Translations under genes and position numbers: made by a program
Assembly (NCBI RefSeq): GCF_002614725.1
Contig: NZ_MRZN01000002.1
Coordinates: 1-64,000, forward strand
Direction: 5' to 3'
Source: Staphylococcus edaphicus
Lineage (GTDB): Bacteria > Bacillota > Bacilli > Staphylococcales > Staphylococcaceae
DNA: 64,000 nucleotides
The notes under the pieces: model-generated
What the model was told of the DNA's origin: nothing
Seen by the model: the letters and a program-made list of their open reading frames with translations, nothing else
Database searches by the model: none
Part shown: positions 22,162 through 31,342 of the stretch, one piece after another
Position numbering within the stretch: the stretch's first letter is position 1
How the letters are laid out: each line of letters opens with the position of its first letter

Positions 22162-22296
22162 TTAATCTAAAGTGTCTTGAATATTTTGTTTCGTTTCTTC
22201 TGTACTATTATCAGCAGCTTCTTTTTCTTTTTTTAATTTATCTTCAGCTTCTTTTGCTTTTTCAGCCGCCTGTTTGTTTAGTTCTTCTTTACTCAT
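22162..22296 (-). CDS. Small highly charged protein, 44 residues
   Basis: ATG at 22294-22296 preceded by AAAGGAGTG (11 bases away), stop at 22162-22164, then a terminator. The protein starts MSKEELNKQAAEKAKEAEDK and is almost entirely Lys, Glu, Ala and Asp with no hydrophobic core. It probably forms a single amphipathic or disordered helix. I do not recognise a family; it resembles short stress-type proteins only in composition. The RBS, stop and terminator argue that it is a real gene. It is convergent neither with ykoE nor auxA and appears monocistronic. Confidence 0.65.
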   Translation of the reverse strand: MSKEELNKQAAEKAKEAEDKLKKEKEAADNSTEETKQNIQDTLD

Positions 22297-22629
22297 AAAT
22301 AAAAGCACTCCTTTAAAGTTTATGATTAGTTACATTTATTATCTACCACAATTTAACAAAATATAAACGCCTCATTTAAACTGTGAGCTTTGAAGCGAAT
22401 TGAATAATCGATGATTAGCACGTTGGTAACTTAGGTATAATTAATAGCTGTAGGTTATTCAGAGATGTTTTAAAATTAAATAGTATGCAATGAGAAAAAA
22501 TTGTTTGACCACAAATAATAAGTGGAAATTTGACTATGAATGATTTTATATCATACTATGGACTTATTTATTAGATAATTAAAGACAAGAACTAAATGTT
22601 AATATATAATAACTTTTGAGGTGAATGGT
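22297..22629. other. Intergenic region upstream of the AuxA-like gene
   Basis: 333 AT-rich bases between divergent genes. It must hold promoters for both, but none stands out: a TATAAT-like box (GGTATAATT near 22435) has no well-spaced -35. No open frame, hairpin or repeat that I can support. Confidence 0.4.
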
Positions 22630-23931
22630 ATGTCTTTTTTAAAGAAACACGCTGAGATATTATATAGTTATATGATAGGCATCGTTTCGCTTTTCACAGG
22701 TCTCATCATTTTAATTAATTTGCCGTTAATAAATAAATTAAATGGTAAAGGTAAAATGGAGTTGCATATCCATAATGTATGGGATTTTATAAACGCATTT
22801 TTTGGTGAAATAATTAGAGTAATGAGTAATTACATAGGTAATTTTCCGATAATTAGCGCCATTATCATTATCTTGTTTGGTATTGGTGTTATCATGATTG
22901 GCTTTACTTTATTTAGAACGACAAGATATGACTATGATATTTCAGTATTCTTTTTAGTTATTGGTATTCTTTTCTTTATCATAACACTGATATTAATGAC
23001 TCAGGTTTATAGCTTTTTTGCTATTATTTTCGTAATACCATTTGCAATTCATATTGGTTATATCGTTTATAAAGACGAGTTAAATACAGAACATAGAAAA
23101 TACCATTATTTATGGATTATTTTCAGTTATGGAATAAGTTACTTAATAACACAAATTGTTTTATATGGAAGAATTGAAAGTGATGAAATCATACCAATTG
23201 ATATTTTGAGTGTTAACACATTCTTCATTATCATGTGGTTACTTGGACAAATGTCTATTTGGAACTTTTTATTCTTAAGAAGATCACTTCCTTTAACAAA
23301 GCAAGAACTAGGGGAAGAAGAACCAGAATTATCAAGAACTAGCAAAGAATCAGTAACAAATCAAACAAAAGAAACATGGAAAACACTACAAGATAAAACA
23401 ACTGAATTCACACGAAAAACACGTAGAAGTGTTGATATTCAAAAAGTTAGAGACAAAAAAGATAAGTTTATTGCAAAATGGAAAGAAATTATTGATATTC
23501 AAGAGGACGATGTTCCGAACTGGATGAAAAAGCCAAAATGGATTAAACCTGCGTATGTAGAATTATTCTGTGGTGCAATTTTATTATTCTTTACGTTAAT
23601 TGAATTCAATAATAGAAACTCGCTATTTGTTTCAGGTAACTGGGAAATTTCGCAAACGCAATATGTTATAGAATGGATTACACTATTTTTCTTAATGATT
23701 ATCATCATTATATATATATTGACGACTTTAACGAATTTCTTGAAAGATAGATTCTATTATTTACAAATGTTTATGGTTAGTTTATTATTCTTCAAATTAC
23801 TTACTGAGTTTATGAATATAATGGTTCATGGATTATTATTATCCATTTTCATTACACCTATTTTAATCATTATGCTCTTTGCAATCTTTGTTGCATTTAT
23901 TATGAAGTTACGTGAACCATCTAAATATTAG
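22630..23931 (+). CDS. auxA: Polytopic membrane protein, likely AuxA homologue
   Basis: 433 residues from the ATG at 22630; GAGGTGA overlaps the earlier in-frame GTG, so the shorter start is chosen. About six helices in the first 215 residues, then a charged cytoplasmic stretch (about 215-305, rich in Lys/Glu/Thr, ending near NWMKKPKW), then three or four more helices. Position between ykoEDC and the rRNA methyltransferase equals that of S. aureus auxA, a membrane factor reported to stabilise lipoteichoic acid and support beta-lactam resistance. The name rests on synteny and topology, not on a motif. Confidence 0.6.
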   Translation: MSFLKKHAEILYSYMIGIVSLFTGLIILINLPLINKLNGKGKMELHIHNVWDFINAFFGEIIRVMSNYIGNFPIISAIIIILFGIGVIMIGFTLFRTTRYDYDISVFFLVIGILFFIITLILMTQVYSFFAIIFVIPFAIHIGYIVYKDELNTEHRKYHYLWIIFSYGISYLITQIVLYGRIESDEIIPIDILSVNTFFIIMWLLGQMSIWNFLFLRRSLPLTKQELGEEEPELSRTSKESVTNQTKETWKTLQDKTTEFTRKTRRSVDIQKVRDKKDKFIAKWKEIIDIQEDDVPNWMKKPKWIKPAYVELFCGAILLFFTLIEFNNRNSLFVSGNWEISQTQYVIEWITLFFLMIIIIIYILTTLTNFLKDRFYYLQMFMVSLLFFKLLTEFMNIMVHGLLLSIFITPILIIMLFAIFVAFIMKLREPSKY

Positions 23932-23937
23932 AGGTTT

Positions 23938-24127
23938 ACCTGAGCTTTGGCTCATGCATAAGACCTACTAACTCAATAAATTGAGAAGTGGTTTTAGAGG
24001 AATACCTGAGCTTTGGCTCATGCATAAGACCCACTAACTCAATAAATTGAGAAGTGGTTTTAAGGAATACCTGAGCTTTGGCTCATGTATAAGACCCACT
24101 AACTCAATAAATTGAGAAGTGGGTCTT
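23938..24127 (+). repeat. Three tandem copies of a 65-66 bp hairpin-bearing unit
   Basis: Copies start with ACCTGAG at 23938, 24004 and 24069. Each has CTGAGCTTTGGCTCA, AAGACCCACT (AAGACCTACT in copy 1) and the small hairpin CTCAATAAATTGAG. In copy 3 the pair AAGACCCAC...GTGGGTCTT is complete and followed by T, a terminator for the auxA-like gene. Copies 1 and 2 end GTGGTTTTA and pair less well. This fills most of the 371-base gap 23932-24302. Confidence 0.9.
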
Positions 24128-24154
24128 TAAAACTATCAATACAATATGACGGGA

Positions 24155-24184
24155 GGCTGAGGCAATATTTTTGTCTCAGCTTTC
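24155..24184 (+). terminator. Hairpin terminator GCTGAG...CTCAGC
   Basis: GGCTGAG (24155-24161) pairs with CTCAGC (24175-24180), followed by TTTCT. It resembles a dispersed staphylococcal intergenic terminator and stands downstream of the tandem repeat as a second stop. Confidence 0.6.
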
Positions 24185-24302
24185 TGTGTATTTTAGATAT
24201 TATATTTCAGTGAATTGCAGATAATTGATGTTACGAAGTGAATGAGATGATAAAATGAATAAGCGAATAACAAATATAAAGTAGAAAGGCTGACATAATA
24301 TT

Positions 24303-25472
24303 ATGAAAATTGCCACGTTAAATAGAGGAAAAGAAACGAAATATTTAAATGAATATCCATTAGTAGACGAAGAAGACATTTATGCACACGATCATTTAAA
24401 AGAGGGAGACCTATTTTATTTAGTGAACGATAAGGAAGCGTATATTGCAACAGCTTATGTAGGGAGACAACATAAAGGTGTTGGTTGGGTATTAAGCTAC
24501 GATAAAGACGAGGTCATTAATACTCAATTTTTTGAAACTTTATTTAAAAATGCTAAAGATGAACGTGACTATTTTTATAACATAGATGGAACCAATGCAT
24601 TTCGTGTTTTTAATGGTGAAGGTGATGGCGTAGGTGGTTTAACTATAGATAATTACGATGGACATTTCTTAATTCAATGGTATTCAAAAGGTATCTATAA
24701 ATTCCGATATAATGTCTTATCTGCATTAGCATCTGTATTTGAATATACGTCTGTTTTTGAAAAAATGAGATTTAAAGACTCAGAAACACAGGGCGGATTT
24801 GTTGATGGAGACGCACCGGAATTTCCAATTGTAATTGAGGAGAATTTTACTTTTTATAATGTGGATTTAAATGACGGTCCAATGACAGGTATCTTTTTAG
24901 ATCAAAAGGAAGTAAGAAAAAAATTAAAAGATCATTATGCTAAAGATAAAGAAATACTAAATGTATTTAGCTACACAGGTGCATTTTCTGTTATTGCAGC
25001 TGAAAATGCTACGATGACAACAAGTGTTGATTTAGCTAATCGTTCACGTGCACTTACAGAAGAAAATTTTGGCTTAAATAGTATCGATCCTAAATCTCAG
25101 TATATTTATGTGATGGACACATTTGATTACTTTAATTATGCACGACGCCATGATTTATTTTACGATACAATCGTTATTGATCCACCAAGTTTTGCTCGAA
25201 ATAATAAGAAGACTTTTTCTGTAACAAAAGATTACGATAAATTAATTAAAGGTGCACTTGAAATACTAGGGCCGGACGGTACGTTACTGTTATGTACAAA
25301 TAATAGCACATTCTCTTTAAAAGCTTTTAAAAACGTTATCAATAATACACTTGAAGAAGCAGACGTAGACTTTGAAATTGTAGATGTAATGGGCTTACCG
25401 AAGGATTTCAAAACACATCCACACTATAAACCATCTAAGTATTTGAAGGCTATTTTTGTGAAAATAAAATAA
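24303..25472 (+). CDS. Class I SAM-dependent rRNA methyltransferase (RlmI-like)
   Basis: 389 residues. An N-terminal PUA-like segment (1-75), a central RNA-binding region with DGTNAFRVFNGEGDGVGGLTID, then a Rossmann methyltransferase domain with NVFSYTGAFSVIAA (SAM motif) and VIDPPSFAR (motif IV). It belongs to the COG1092 group, whose E. coli member RlmI makes m5C1962 in 23S rRNA; the exact target here is inferred. The RBS (AGAAAGG) is rather far upstream of the ATG. The gene stands alone with the next gene 58 bases on. Confidence 0.85.
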   Translation: MKIATLNRGKETKYLNEYPLVDEEDIYAHDHLKEGDLFYLVNDKEAYIATAYVGRQHKGVGWVLSYDKDEVINTQFFETLFKNAKDERDYFYNIDGTNAFRVFNGEGDGVGGLTIDNYDGHFLIQWYSKGIYKFRYNVLSALASVFEYTSVFEKMRFKDSETQGGFVDGDAPEFPIVIEENFTFYNVDLNDGPMTGIFLDQKEVRKKLKDHYAKDKEILNVFSYTGAFSVIAAENATMTTSVDLANRSRALTEENFGLNSIDPKSQYIYVMDTFDYFNYARRHDLFYDTIVIDPPSFARNNKKTFSVTKDYDKLIKGALEILGPDGTLLLCTNNSTFSLKAFKNVINNTLEEADVDFEIVDVMGLPKDFKTHPHYKPSKYLKAIFVKIK

Positions 25473-25530
25473 AATGGTAGAAATAGGGTATTCATTATGT
25501 ATCAAGCAATTTACGAAGGAGTGAAATTAG

Positions 25531-26073
25531 ATGGGTTTTAAAAATAAAATTACAAATAATGTTACGCAAAAAGTTGGTAACAAGGTATTGAACATTGAAG
25601 ATATTAAACAAAAAAGCAACATACCTACATCAAATATTGAAATAGAGGAACGACGTAAACGTGCACAAGCATTAGTGAGAAAGAAATCAGTTTTATCTTC
25701 AAGCATAAGTGTTGTTCCGATTCCAGGATTAGATTTTGGTGTTGATATTAAATTAATGAGAGATATCATTGAAGATGTCAATAAAATTTATGGCTTAGAT
25801 CATAAACAAGTTAATAACATGGGCGATGATATGAAAGAGCGTGTATTAGCAGCAGCAGCAATTCAAGGTAGTCAATTTATAGGTAAAAAAATATCTAATG
25901 CTATTTTAAAAGTTGTTGTTAGAGATGTTGCTAAACGTGTGGCAGCCAAACAAACGAAATGGTTTCCAATTGTTGGACAAGCTATTTCAGCCTCAATTAG
26001 TTATTATTTCATGAAAAAAATTGGTGATGAGCACATTCAAAAATGTGAAAAAGTTGTTAAAACACTCGTCTAA
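25531..26073 (+). CDS. Conserved hypothetical protein (DUF697/EcsC-like)
   Basis: 180 residues, ATG after GAAGGAGTG. A charged N terminus (EERRKRAQALVRKKS), then an Ala/Gly/Ile-rich helical region with SSSISVVPIPGLDFGVDI and KWFPIVGQAISASISYYFM. These short semi-hydrophobic helices resemble the membrane-associating DUF697/EcsC domains, but I am not certain of the family. No catalytic motif. It lies between the methyltransferase and ptsH. Function unknown. Confidence 0.75.
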   Translation: MGFKNKITNNVTQKVGNKVLNIEDIKQKSNIPTSNIEIEERRKRAQALVRKKSVLSSSISVVPIPGLDFGVDIKLMRDIIEDVNKIYGLDHKQVNNMGDDMKERVLAAAAIQGSQFIGKKISNAILKVVVRDVAKRVAAKQTKWFPIVGQAISASISYYFMKKIGDEHIQKCEKVVKTLV

Positions 26074-26157
26074 TACTATAGCGTTTTCACAAATTAGCTA
26101 AAATTCCATGAATATTGTCATATCATGGGTGCAACGAATTGAATTTATAAGAATAAT

Positions 26158-26186
26158 TTGGTAATGTTATTATATAAAACTATGCT
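26158..26186 (+). promoter_or_regulatory. Promoter of ptsHI
   Basis: TTGGTA (26158-26163), 17-base spacer, TATGCT (26181-26186), about 50 bases before the ptsH start. A second TATAAT at about 26195 lacks a good -35. Confidence 0.6.
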
Positions 26187-26237
26187 AGGTTTTATAATAA
26201 ACTAACGATTCTAACTATACGAAGGAGAAATCATTTT

Positions 26238-26504
26238 ATGGAACAAAAATCATATGTAATTATCGACGAAACAGGTATTCACGCTCGTCCAGCGACAATG
26301 CTTGTTCAAACTGCCTCAAAATTTGATTCTGATATTCAATTAGAATATAACGGTAAAAAAGTTAACTTGAAATCAATTATGGGTGTTATGAGCTTAGGTG
26401 TAGGTAAAGATGCTGAAATTACAATCTACGCTGACGGTAGCGACGAAAAAGATGCAATTGAAGCAATCACTGAAATCTTATCTAAAGAAGGATTAACTAA
26501 ATAA
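26238..26504 (+). CDS. ptsH: Phosphocarrier protein HPr
   Basis: 88 residues. It carries phosphate from enzyme I to the sugar-specific EIIA domains. His15 in GIHARPAT is the phosphorylated His; Ser46 in [11 protein letters not shown] is the regulatory site for HPr kinase, whose product is the CcpA co-repressor in Gram-positives. RBS GAAGGAG. Two bases before ptsI. Confidence 0.98.
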   Translation: MEQKSYVIIDETGIHARPATMLVQTASKFDSDIQLEYNGKKVNLKSIMGVMSLGVGKDAEITIYADGSDEKDAIEAITEILSKEGLTK

Positions 26505-26506
26505 TT

Positions 26507-28222
26507 ATGTCTAATTATATTAATGGTATAGCTGCTTCAGATGGCGTAGCAATTGCTAAAGCATATTTATTAGTTGAACCAGATTTATCATTTGATAGTG
26601 AAAAGGTTTCAGATGTTGATGCTGAAATTGCAAAATTTAATCATGCTATCGAAACATCCAAAGTTGAATTAACTAAAATTAGAAATAATGCAGAACAAAA
26701 TTTAGGTGCTGATAAAGCAGCGATTTTTGATGCGCATTTACTTGTTTTGGATGACCCTGAATTAATTCAACCAATTGAAGAAAAAATTAAGAATGAACAA
26801 GTTAACGCACCAACTGCATTATCTGATGTTACTGGACAATTCATTACTATTTTCGAATCAATGGATAATGAGTACATGAAGGAACGTGCTGCCGATATCC
26901 GTGATGTTTCAAAACGTGTGTTAGCGCATATTTTAGGCGTAGAATTACCAAATCCTAGTATGATTGATGAAAGCGTTGTTATAATCGGTAATGATTTAAC
27001 ACCTTCAGATACTGCTCAGTTAAACAAAGAATTTGTACAAGGATTTGTAACTAATATAGGTGGTAGAACTTCGCATTCAGCAATTATGAGTCGCTCATTA
27101 GAAATTGCTGCAGTTGTAGGTACTAAATCAATTACCAAAGAAGTTAAGCAAGGAGACATGATTATTGTTGATGGCTTAACAGGGGAAGTTATTATTGACC
27201 CTACTGAAGATGAAGTCATTGCTTACCAAAACAAACGTGAACGTTTCTTTGCAGATAAGCAAGAATTACAAAAATTACGTGATGAAGAAACGACGACAAC
27301 GGATGGTAGACATGCCGAACTTGCTGCAAATATCGGTACACCGAATGATTTGAAAGGTGTTATCGAAAATGGTGCAGAAGGCATAGGATTATACCGTACA
27401 GAGTTTTTATATATGGGTAGAGACGAAATGCCAACTGAAGATGAGCAATTCGAGGCATACAAAAAAGTATTAGAAACGATGGAAGATAAACGTGTGGTTG
27501 TGCGTACATTAGATATTGGTGGAGATAAGGAGTTACCATACTTAAATCTACCAGAAGAGATGAACCCATTCTTAGGTTATCGTGCAATTCGTTTATGTTT
27601 AGATCAACCTGATATATTCAGACCACAATTACGTGCATTATTACGCGCCTCTGCTTTTGGTAAGTTAAATATCATGTTCCCTATGGTAGCTACAATTAAA
27701 GAGTTCCGTGATGCAAAAGCATTATTACTTGAAGAAAAAGAAAACTTAACAAATGAAGGTGTTGAAGTTTCAGATGATATCGAACTAGGTATTATGGTAG
27801 AAATCCCTTCTACTGCCGCTTTAGCAGATGTGTTTGCTAAAGAAGTTGATTTCTTCAGTATTGGAACGAATGATTTAATTCAATATACAATGGCTGCAGA
27901 TAGAATGTCAGAGCGTGTTTCATACTTGTATCAACCATATAACCCTTCAATATTACGTTTGGTAAAACAAGTAATTGAAGCTTCACACAAAGAAGGTAAA
28001 TGGACCGGTATGTGTGGTGAGATGGCTGGCGATGAAGTTGCAATTCCATTATTATTAGGCTTAGGATTAGACGAGTTCTCAATGAGTGCGACTTCAGTAC
28101 TTAAAGCACGTCGTCAAATCAAAGGTTTAAGTCAAAATGAAATGGAAGAATTAGCTCAAAGAGCTATTAATTGTGCTACTTCTGAAGAAGTTCAGGATTT
28201 AGTAAATCAATACGCTAAATAA
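26507..28222 (+). CDS. ptsI: PEP-protein phosphotransferase, enzyme I
   Basis: 571 residues. It starts the PTS by moving phosphate from PEP to HPr. Active-site His in [21 protein letters not shown] (about residue 190); PEP-binding barrel with [34 protein letters not shown] and MCGEMAGD. Full family length. Transcribed with ptsH and followed by a strong terminator. Confidence 0.98.
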   Translation: MSNYINGIAASDGVAIAKAYLLVEPDLSFDSEKVSDVDAEIAKFNHAIETSKVELTKIRNNAEQNLGADKAAIFDAHLLVLDDPELIQPIEEKIKNEQVNAPTALSDVTGQFITIFESMDNEYMKERAADIRDVSKRVLAHILGVELPNPSMIDESVVIIGNDLTPSDTAQLNKEFVQGFVTNIGGRTSHSAIMSRSLEIAAVVGTKSITKEVKQGDMIIVDGLTGEVIIDPTEDEVIAYQNKRERFFADKQELQKLRDEETTTTDGRHAELAANIGTPNDLKGVIENGAEGIGLYRTEFLYMGRDEMPTEDEQFEAYKKVLETMEDKRVVVRTLDIGGDKELPYLNLPEEMNPFLGYRAIRLCLDQPDIFRPQLRALLRASAFGKLNIMFPMVATIKEFRDAKALLLEEKENLTNEGVEVSDDIELGIMVEIPSTAALADVFAKEVDFFSIGTNDLIQYTMAADRMSERVSYLYQPYNPSILRLVKQVIEASHKEGKWTGMCGEMAGDEVAIPLLLGLGLDEFSMSATSVLKARRQIKGLSQNEMEELAQRAINCATSEEVQDLVNQYAK

Positions 28223-28244
28223 ATATCATTTGTTATATAAAATG

Positions 28245-28288
28245 AAAGAGCTGTTCATAAAGTTTATGCTTTATGAACAGCTCTTTTT
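28245..28288 (+). terminator. Terminator of ptsHI
   Basis: AAAGAGCTGTTCATAAAG (28245-28262) pairs perfectly with its complement (28269-28286) across a six-base loop, followed by T. Strong on the plus strand. Confidence 0.93.
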
Positions 28289-28446
28289 GTCTTTGGAATT
28301 TTAAGTGATATGTTTAAAGTTGCCCTTATATCAAGTAGATGAATCATCTTAAACTTTGTAAAAAATAGCTTAATGCGTTACTTTGTAGTTAGAAGTTGTT
28401 TGTGTATCTGGAGGAATTGAAAGCACTAAAATGATAAATACAAATG

Positions 28447-28677
28447 TTATTTGATATTTAATGTGTTATTAATTTTGTCCATATCAATTTGATACATTGG
28501 TTCACCGTTTAATAGTATAAAGGGTGTTGCAAATGCATCGTAGTCAATCATTTCATTTCTATAGTTTGAATTGCTTATATTTTTTTCACTATAATTAATA
28601 CCTTTATCAGATAAATAGTTTTTGATGAAAGTACAAGGTGGACAATCATTTTGAGTATATATAATGATTTCGGTCAT
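28447..28677 (-). CDS. Glutaredoxin / NrdH-like thiol protein
   Basis: 76 residues with a thioredoxin-fold beginning EIIIYTQNDCPPCTFIKNYL. The CPPC redox motif lies at about residues 12-15 and the cis-Pro loop in DAFATPFILLNG. Length fits NrdH and short glutaredoxins. The CPPC rather than CPYC or CVQC sequence leaves the partner open. It stands alone on the minus strand between ptsI and cydA. Confidence 0.82.
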   Translation of the reverse strand: MTEIIIYTQNDCPPCTFIKNYLSDKGINYSEKNISNSNYRNEMIDYDAFATPFILLNGEPMYQIDMDKINNTLNIK

Positions 28678-28798
28678 AATTAGTTTATCCTTTCTTAAAT
28701 CAATTTACTTTAATATAAGAAACTTTAGATTATAATTCAAGCTTTTAAATTGTATGAAAGTAGTCATTAATTTGTCACTTTATTTTAAGCGAAATAAA

Positions 28799-28827
28799 TT
28801 TAAAAATTATGTAAAGCGGTTTATAAT
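28799..28827 (+). promoter_or_regulatory. cydAB promoter
   Basis: TATAAT (28822-28827) with a weak -35 TTTAAA (28799-28804) at 17-base spacing. The expected start of transcription is near 28834, just before the operator at 28837. Confidence 0.6.
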
Positions 28828-28836
28828 GAACAGACG

Positions 28837-28854
28837 TTGTGATTTATGTCACAA
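28837..28854. promoter_or_regulatory. Rex-type operator at the cydAB transcription start
   Basis: TTGTGA-TTTATG-TCACAA, perfect six-base arms. Rex, the NADH/NAD+ sensor, represses cydABs in Gram-positives through such sites. It lies just downstream of the inferred +1, a blocking position. It also rules out the earlier in-frame GTG/ATG reading for cydA that would start inside it. Confidence 0.8.
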
Positions 28855-28875
28855 ATAAATAAAAAAGGTGATATT

Positions 28876-30231
28876 ATGGATTCAGTTGAATTAGCTCGTT
28901 TTTTGACTGCGATGACACTCGCAGTGCATATTATTTTCGCGACAATTGGTGTGGGCATGCCAGTCATGTTTGCAGTTGCCGAATTTATAGGCATTAAGAA
29001 AAACAATCCACTATACACAACATTAGCTAAAAGATGGTCTAAGGGATATACAATAACAGTTGCTGTAGGTGTCGTAACAGGAACAATTATAGGTCTTCAG
29101 TTGTCTCTACTATGGCCAACATTTATGCAAATGGGTGGACATGTTATAGCATTACCATTGTTCATGGAAACCTTTGCTTTTTTCTTTGAAGCAATATTCT
29201 TGAGTATCTATTTATACACTTGGGATCGATTTAAAAGTAAATGGACACATTTTCTAATTAGTATTCCAGTTATCATTGGTGGGTCATTCTCGGCATTCTT
29301 TATTACTGCCGTAAACTCATTTATGAATACACCAGCTGGTTTTGAAATGAAAAACGGGAAAATGGTTAATGTTAAACCGTTAGCTGCTATGTTTAATGAT
29401 TCGTTTTTAATAAGATCATTTCATGTAGTTGCTACTGCACTAATGACTATGGCATTTGTACTGGCGGCTATTGCTGCATTCAAATTGTTGAAAAATAAAT
29501 TTAAAAAAGATACAGAATACCATAAAAAAGCACTAAAATTAACTATGTGCTTAGGCGTTATATTCACATTAGGATCTATGTTAGCCGGTGACTTATCTGC
29601 TAAATTCTTATATCAAGAACAACCAGAAAAATTAGCAGCATATGAATGGCATTTTGATACAGAATCTAACGCAGATTTAGTATTATTTGGTTCATTGGAT
29701 GAAAAGACACAAGAAGTAAACGGAGCAATTAAAATTCCAGGCATATTGAGCTTTTTAGCTGACAATAATACAAATACAGAGGTCAAAGGTTTGAATGAAT
29801 TTCCAAAAGAACTACAACCACCAATGATTGTACATTATTATTTTGATCTCATGGTTTCAATGGGCGTATTTTGTTTAGTTGTTTCTGGCGCGTATATACT
29901 TACACTTATATTTAAAAAGTTACAGAAATATACGTATTCAAAACCGATGCTATATGGTGCTTTATTAACAGGTCCAGCCGCGATGCTAGCAATCGAGTTT
30001 GGGTGGTTCTTAACAGAACAAGGTCGTCAGCCATGGATAGTTCGTGGTTACCTTAAAGTAGCAGATGCTGCGACGCAAGCAGGGGGATTAACATTAGTAA
30101 CAATTTTATTTGGACTTCTCTATTTTGTACTGATGTTTACATCTGCCTATGTATTGATTCGCATGTTTAAAGAGAAACCAGCATATAAAGAAGTTGAAGC
30201 ACTAGCTTCAGAAAGAGGTGATGCATCATGA
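28876..30231 (+). CDS. cydA: Cytochrome bd-type quinol oxidase subunit I
   Basis: 451 residues from the ATG at 28876 after AAAGGTGAT. Multi-helix membrane protein of the high-affinity bd oxidase. N-terminal LARFLTAMTLAVHIIFA carries the heme b595 His18, FHVVATALMTM a second heme His near 186, and GWFLTEQGRQPWIVRG the conserved quinol/heme region. The Q loop is short, the Gram-positive type. It overlaps cydB by four bases. Confidence 0.96.
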   Translation: MDSVELARFLTAMTLAVHIIFATIGVGMPVMFAVAEFIGIKKNNPLYTTLAKRWSKGYTITVAVGVVTGTIIGLQLSLLWPTFMQMGGHVIALPLFMETFAFFFEAIFLSIYLYTWDRFKSKWTHFLISIPVIIGGSFSAFFITAVNSFMNTPAGFEMKNGKMVNVKPLAAMFNDSFLIRSFHVVATALMTMAFVLAAIAAFKLLKNKFKKDTEYHKKALKLTMCLGVIFTLGSMLAGDLSAKFLYQEQPEKLAAYEWHFDTESNADLVLFGSLDEKTQEVNGAIKIPGILSFLADNNTNTEVKGLNEFPKELQPPMIVHYYFDLMVSMGVFCLVVSGAYILTLIFKKLQKYTYSKPMLYGALLTGPAAMLAIEFGWFLTEQGRQPWIVRGYLKVADAATQAGGLTLVTILFGLLYFVLMFTSAYVLIRMFKEKPAYKEVEALASERGDAS

Positions 30232-31244
30232 TTCTCGCGTATATTGGAATTTCAGTACTTTGGATTTTCTTATTCTGTTATATCATTATTGCATCCATAG
30301 ATTTCGGAGCGGGTTTCTTTACGCTACACGCCAAAATTACAAAGCAAGATAAGAAGATAAATCATTTAATAGCACGTTATTTAAATCCAGTTTGGGAAGT
30401 AACGAATGTATTTTTTGTATTTTTCTTTGTTGGTATGGTGGGTTTTTTCCCAGATACGGCGATGTACTTTGGAACGGTGTTGCTTTTACCTGCATCCATA
30501 GCATTGATATTATTGTCAATTAGAGGCGCGTTTTATGCTTTTGAAAACTATGGCCCAGATACGAAATTAGTTTGGTTAGCTATGTATGGTATAGCTGGAC
30601 TACTGATACCAGCATCACTAGCTACCACTTTAACAATTTCAGAAGGCGGATATATCACTGGCACTGAAAAACATTTAGATCTCAATTGGACAGAATTGTT
30701 ATTGAGTCCATATTCTTGGTCAGTCGTATTCTTAGCGATTATTTCAGTCCTATATATATCATCAGGTTTCCTAACATATTACGCATCAAAAGCAAAAGAC
30801 AAACCTGCTTATAACTTGTTAAGATATTGGTTCTTAATTTGGGGACCACCTATGATAGCAATTTCATTATTTGTATTTTTATCATTACGTTTACAAAATG
30901 AAGCACATTTCTTAAATGCAGTATCCAATTATTGGTGGATGTTCTTGTTAAGCTTTATTTGCTTCATTGGTGCAATGCTATTAACAATCATGAAAAGAGC
31001 GCATGGTTATGCGTTTGTGCTTGTTATTTTGCAAATGGGATTTGCATTTTATGGGTATGGTGCAAGTAAATTACCATATTTACTTTATCCGTTTATTCGT
31101 ATAGATGAGCATATTGTTAACAGTAGTATGGCAATCGCGCTAATCATTGTCTTTATTTTAGGTTTACTTTTACTCATTCCATCGTTAATATTATTGTTAA
31201 GATTATTTGTTTTCGATAAGAAATATGTAGAAGGCAAAAAATAA
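30228..31244 (+). CDS. cydB: Cytochrome bd-type quinol oxidase subunit II
   Basis: 338 residues, eight or nine helices. It opens with the ISVLWIFLFCYIIIASIDFGAGF segment; the FGAGF and NPVWEVTNVF motifs are typical of CydB. It pairs with CydA and holds no heme in Gram-positive forms. The ATGA overlap couples it to cydA. No cydDC follows. Confidence 0.95.
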   Translation: MILAYIGISVLWIFLFCYIIIASIDFGAGFFTLHAKITKQDKKINHLIARYLNPVWEVTNVFFVFFFVGMVGFFPDTAMYFGTVLLLPASIALILLSIRGAFYAFENYGPDTKLVWLAMYGIAGLLIPASLATTLTISEGGYITGTEKHLDLNWTELLLSPYSWSVVFLAIISVLYISSGFLTYYASKAKDKPAYNLLRYWFLIWGPPMIAISLFVFLSLRLQNEAHFLNAVSNYWWMFLLSFICFIGAMLLTIMKRAHGYAFVLVILQMGFAFYGYGASKLPYLLYPFIRIDEHIVNSSMAIALIIVFILGLLLLIPSLILLLRLFVFDKKYVEGKK

Positions 31245-31342
31245 TTTAAATTTTCAAAAGTGGTTATGGCTATGGTTAAGAATACTCTAAGAAAGTATTG
31301 TTATAAATAACCATGCCACGATTTTTAAATTGGAGGATACAC

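Noticed and set aside
23938-24127. CRISPR-like array
   Set aside because: The whole 65-66 bp unit repeats, with no unique spacers between short repeats and no cas genes; it is a tandem repeat.
28846-28875. Longer N terminus for CydA
   Set aside because: The extra start lies inside the Rex-type operator and has no RBS; the ATG at 28876 has one and fits the family start.
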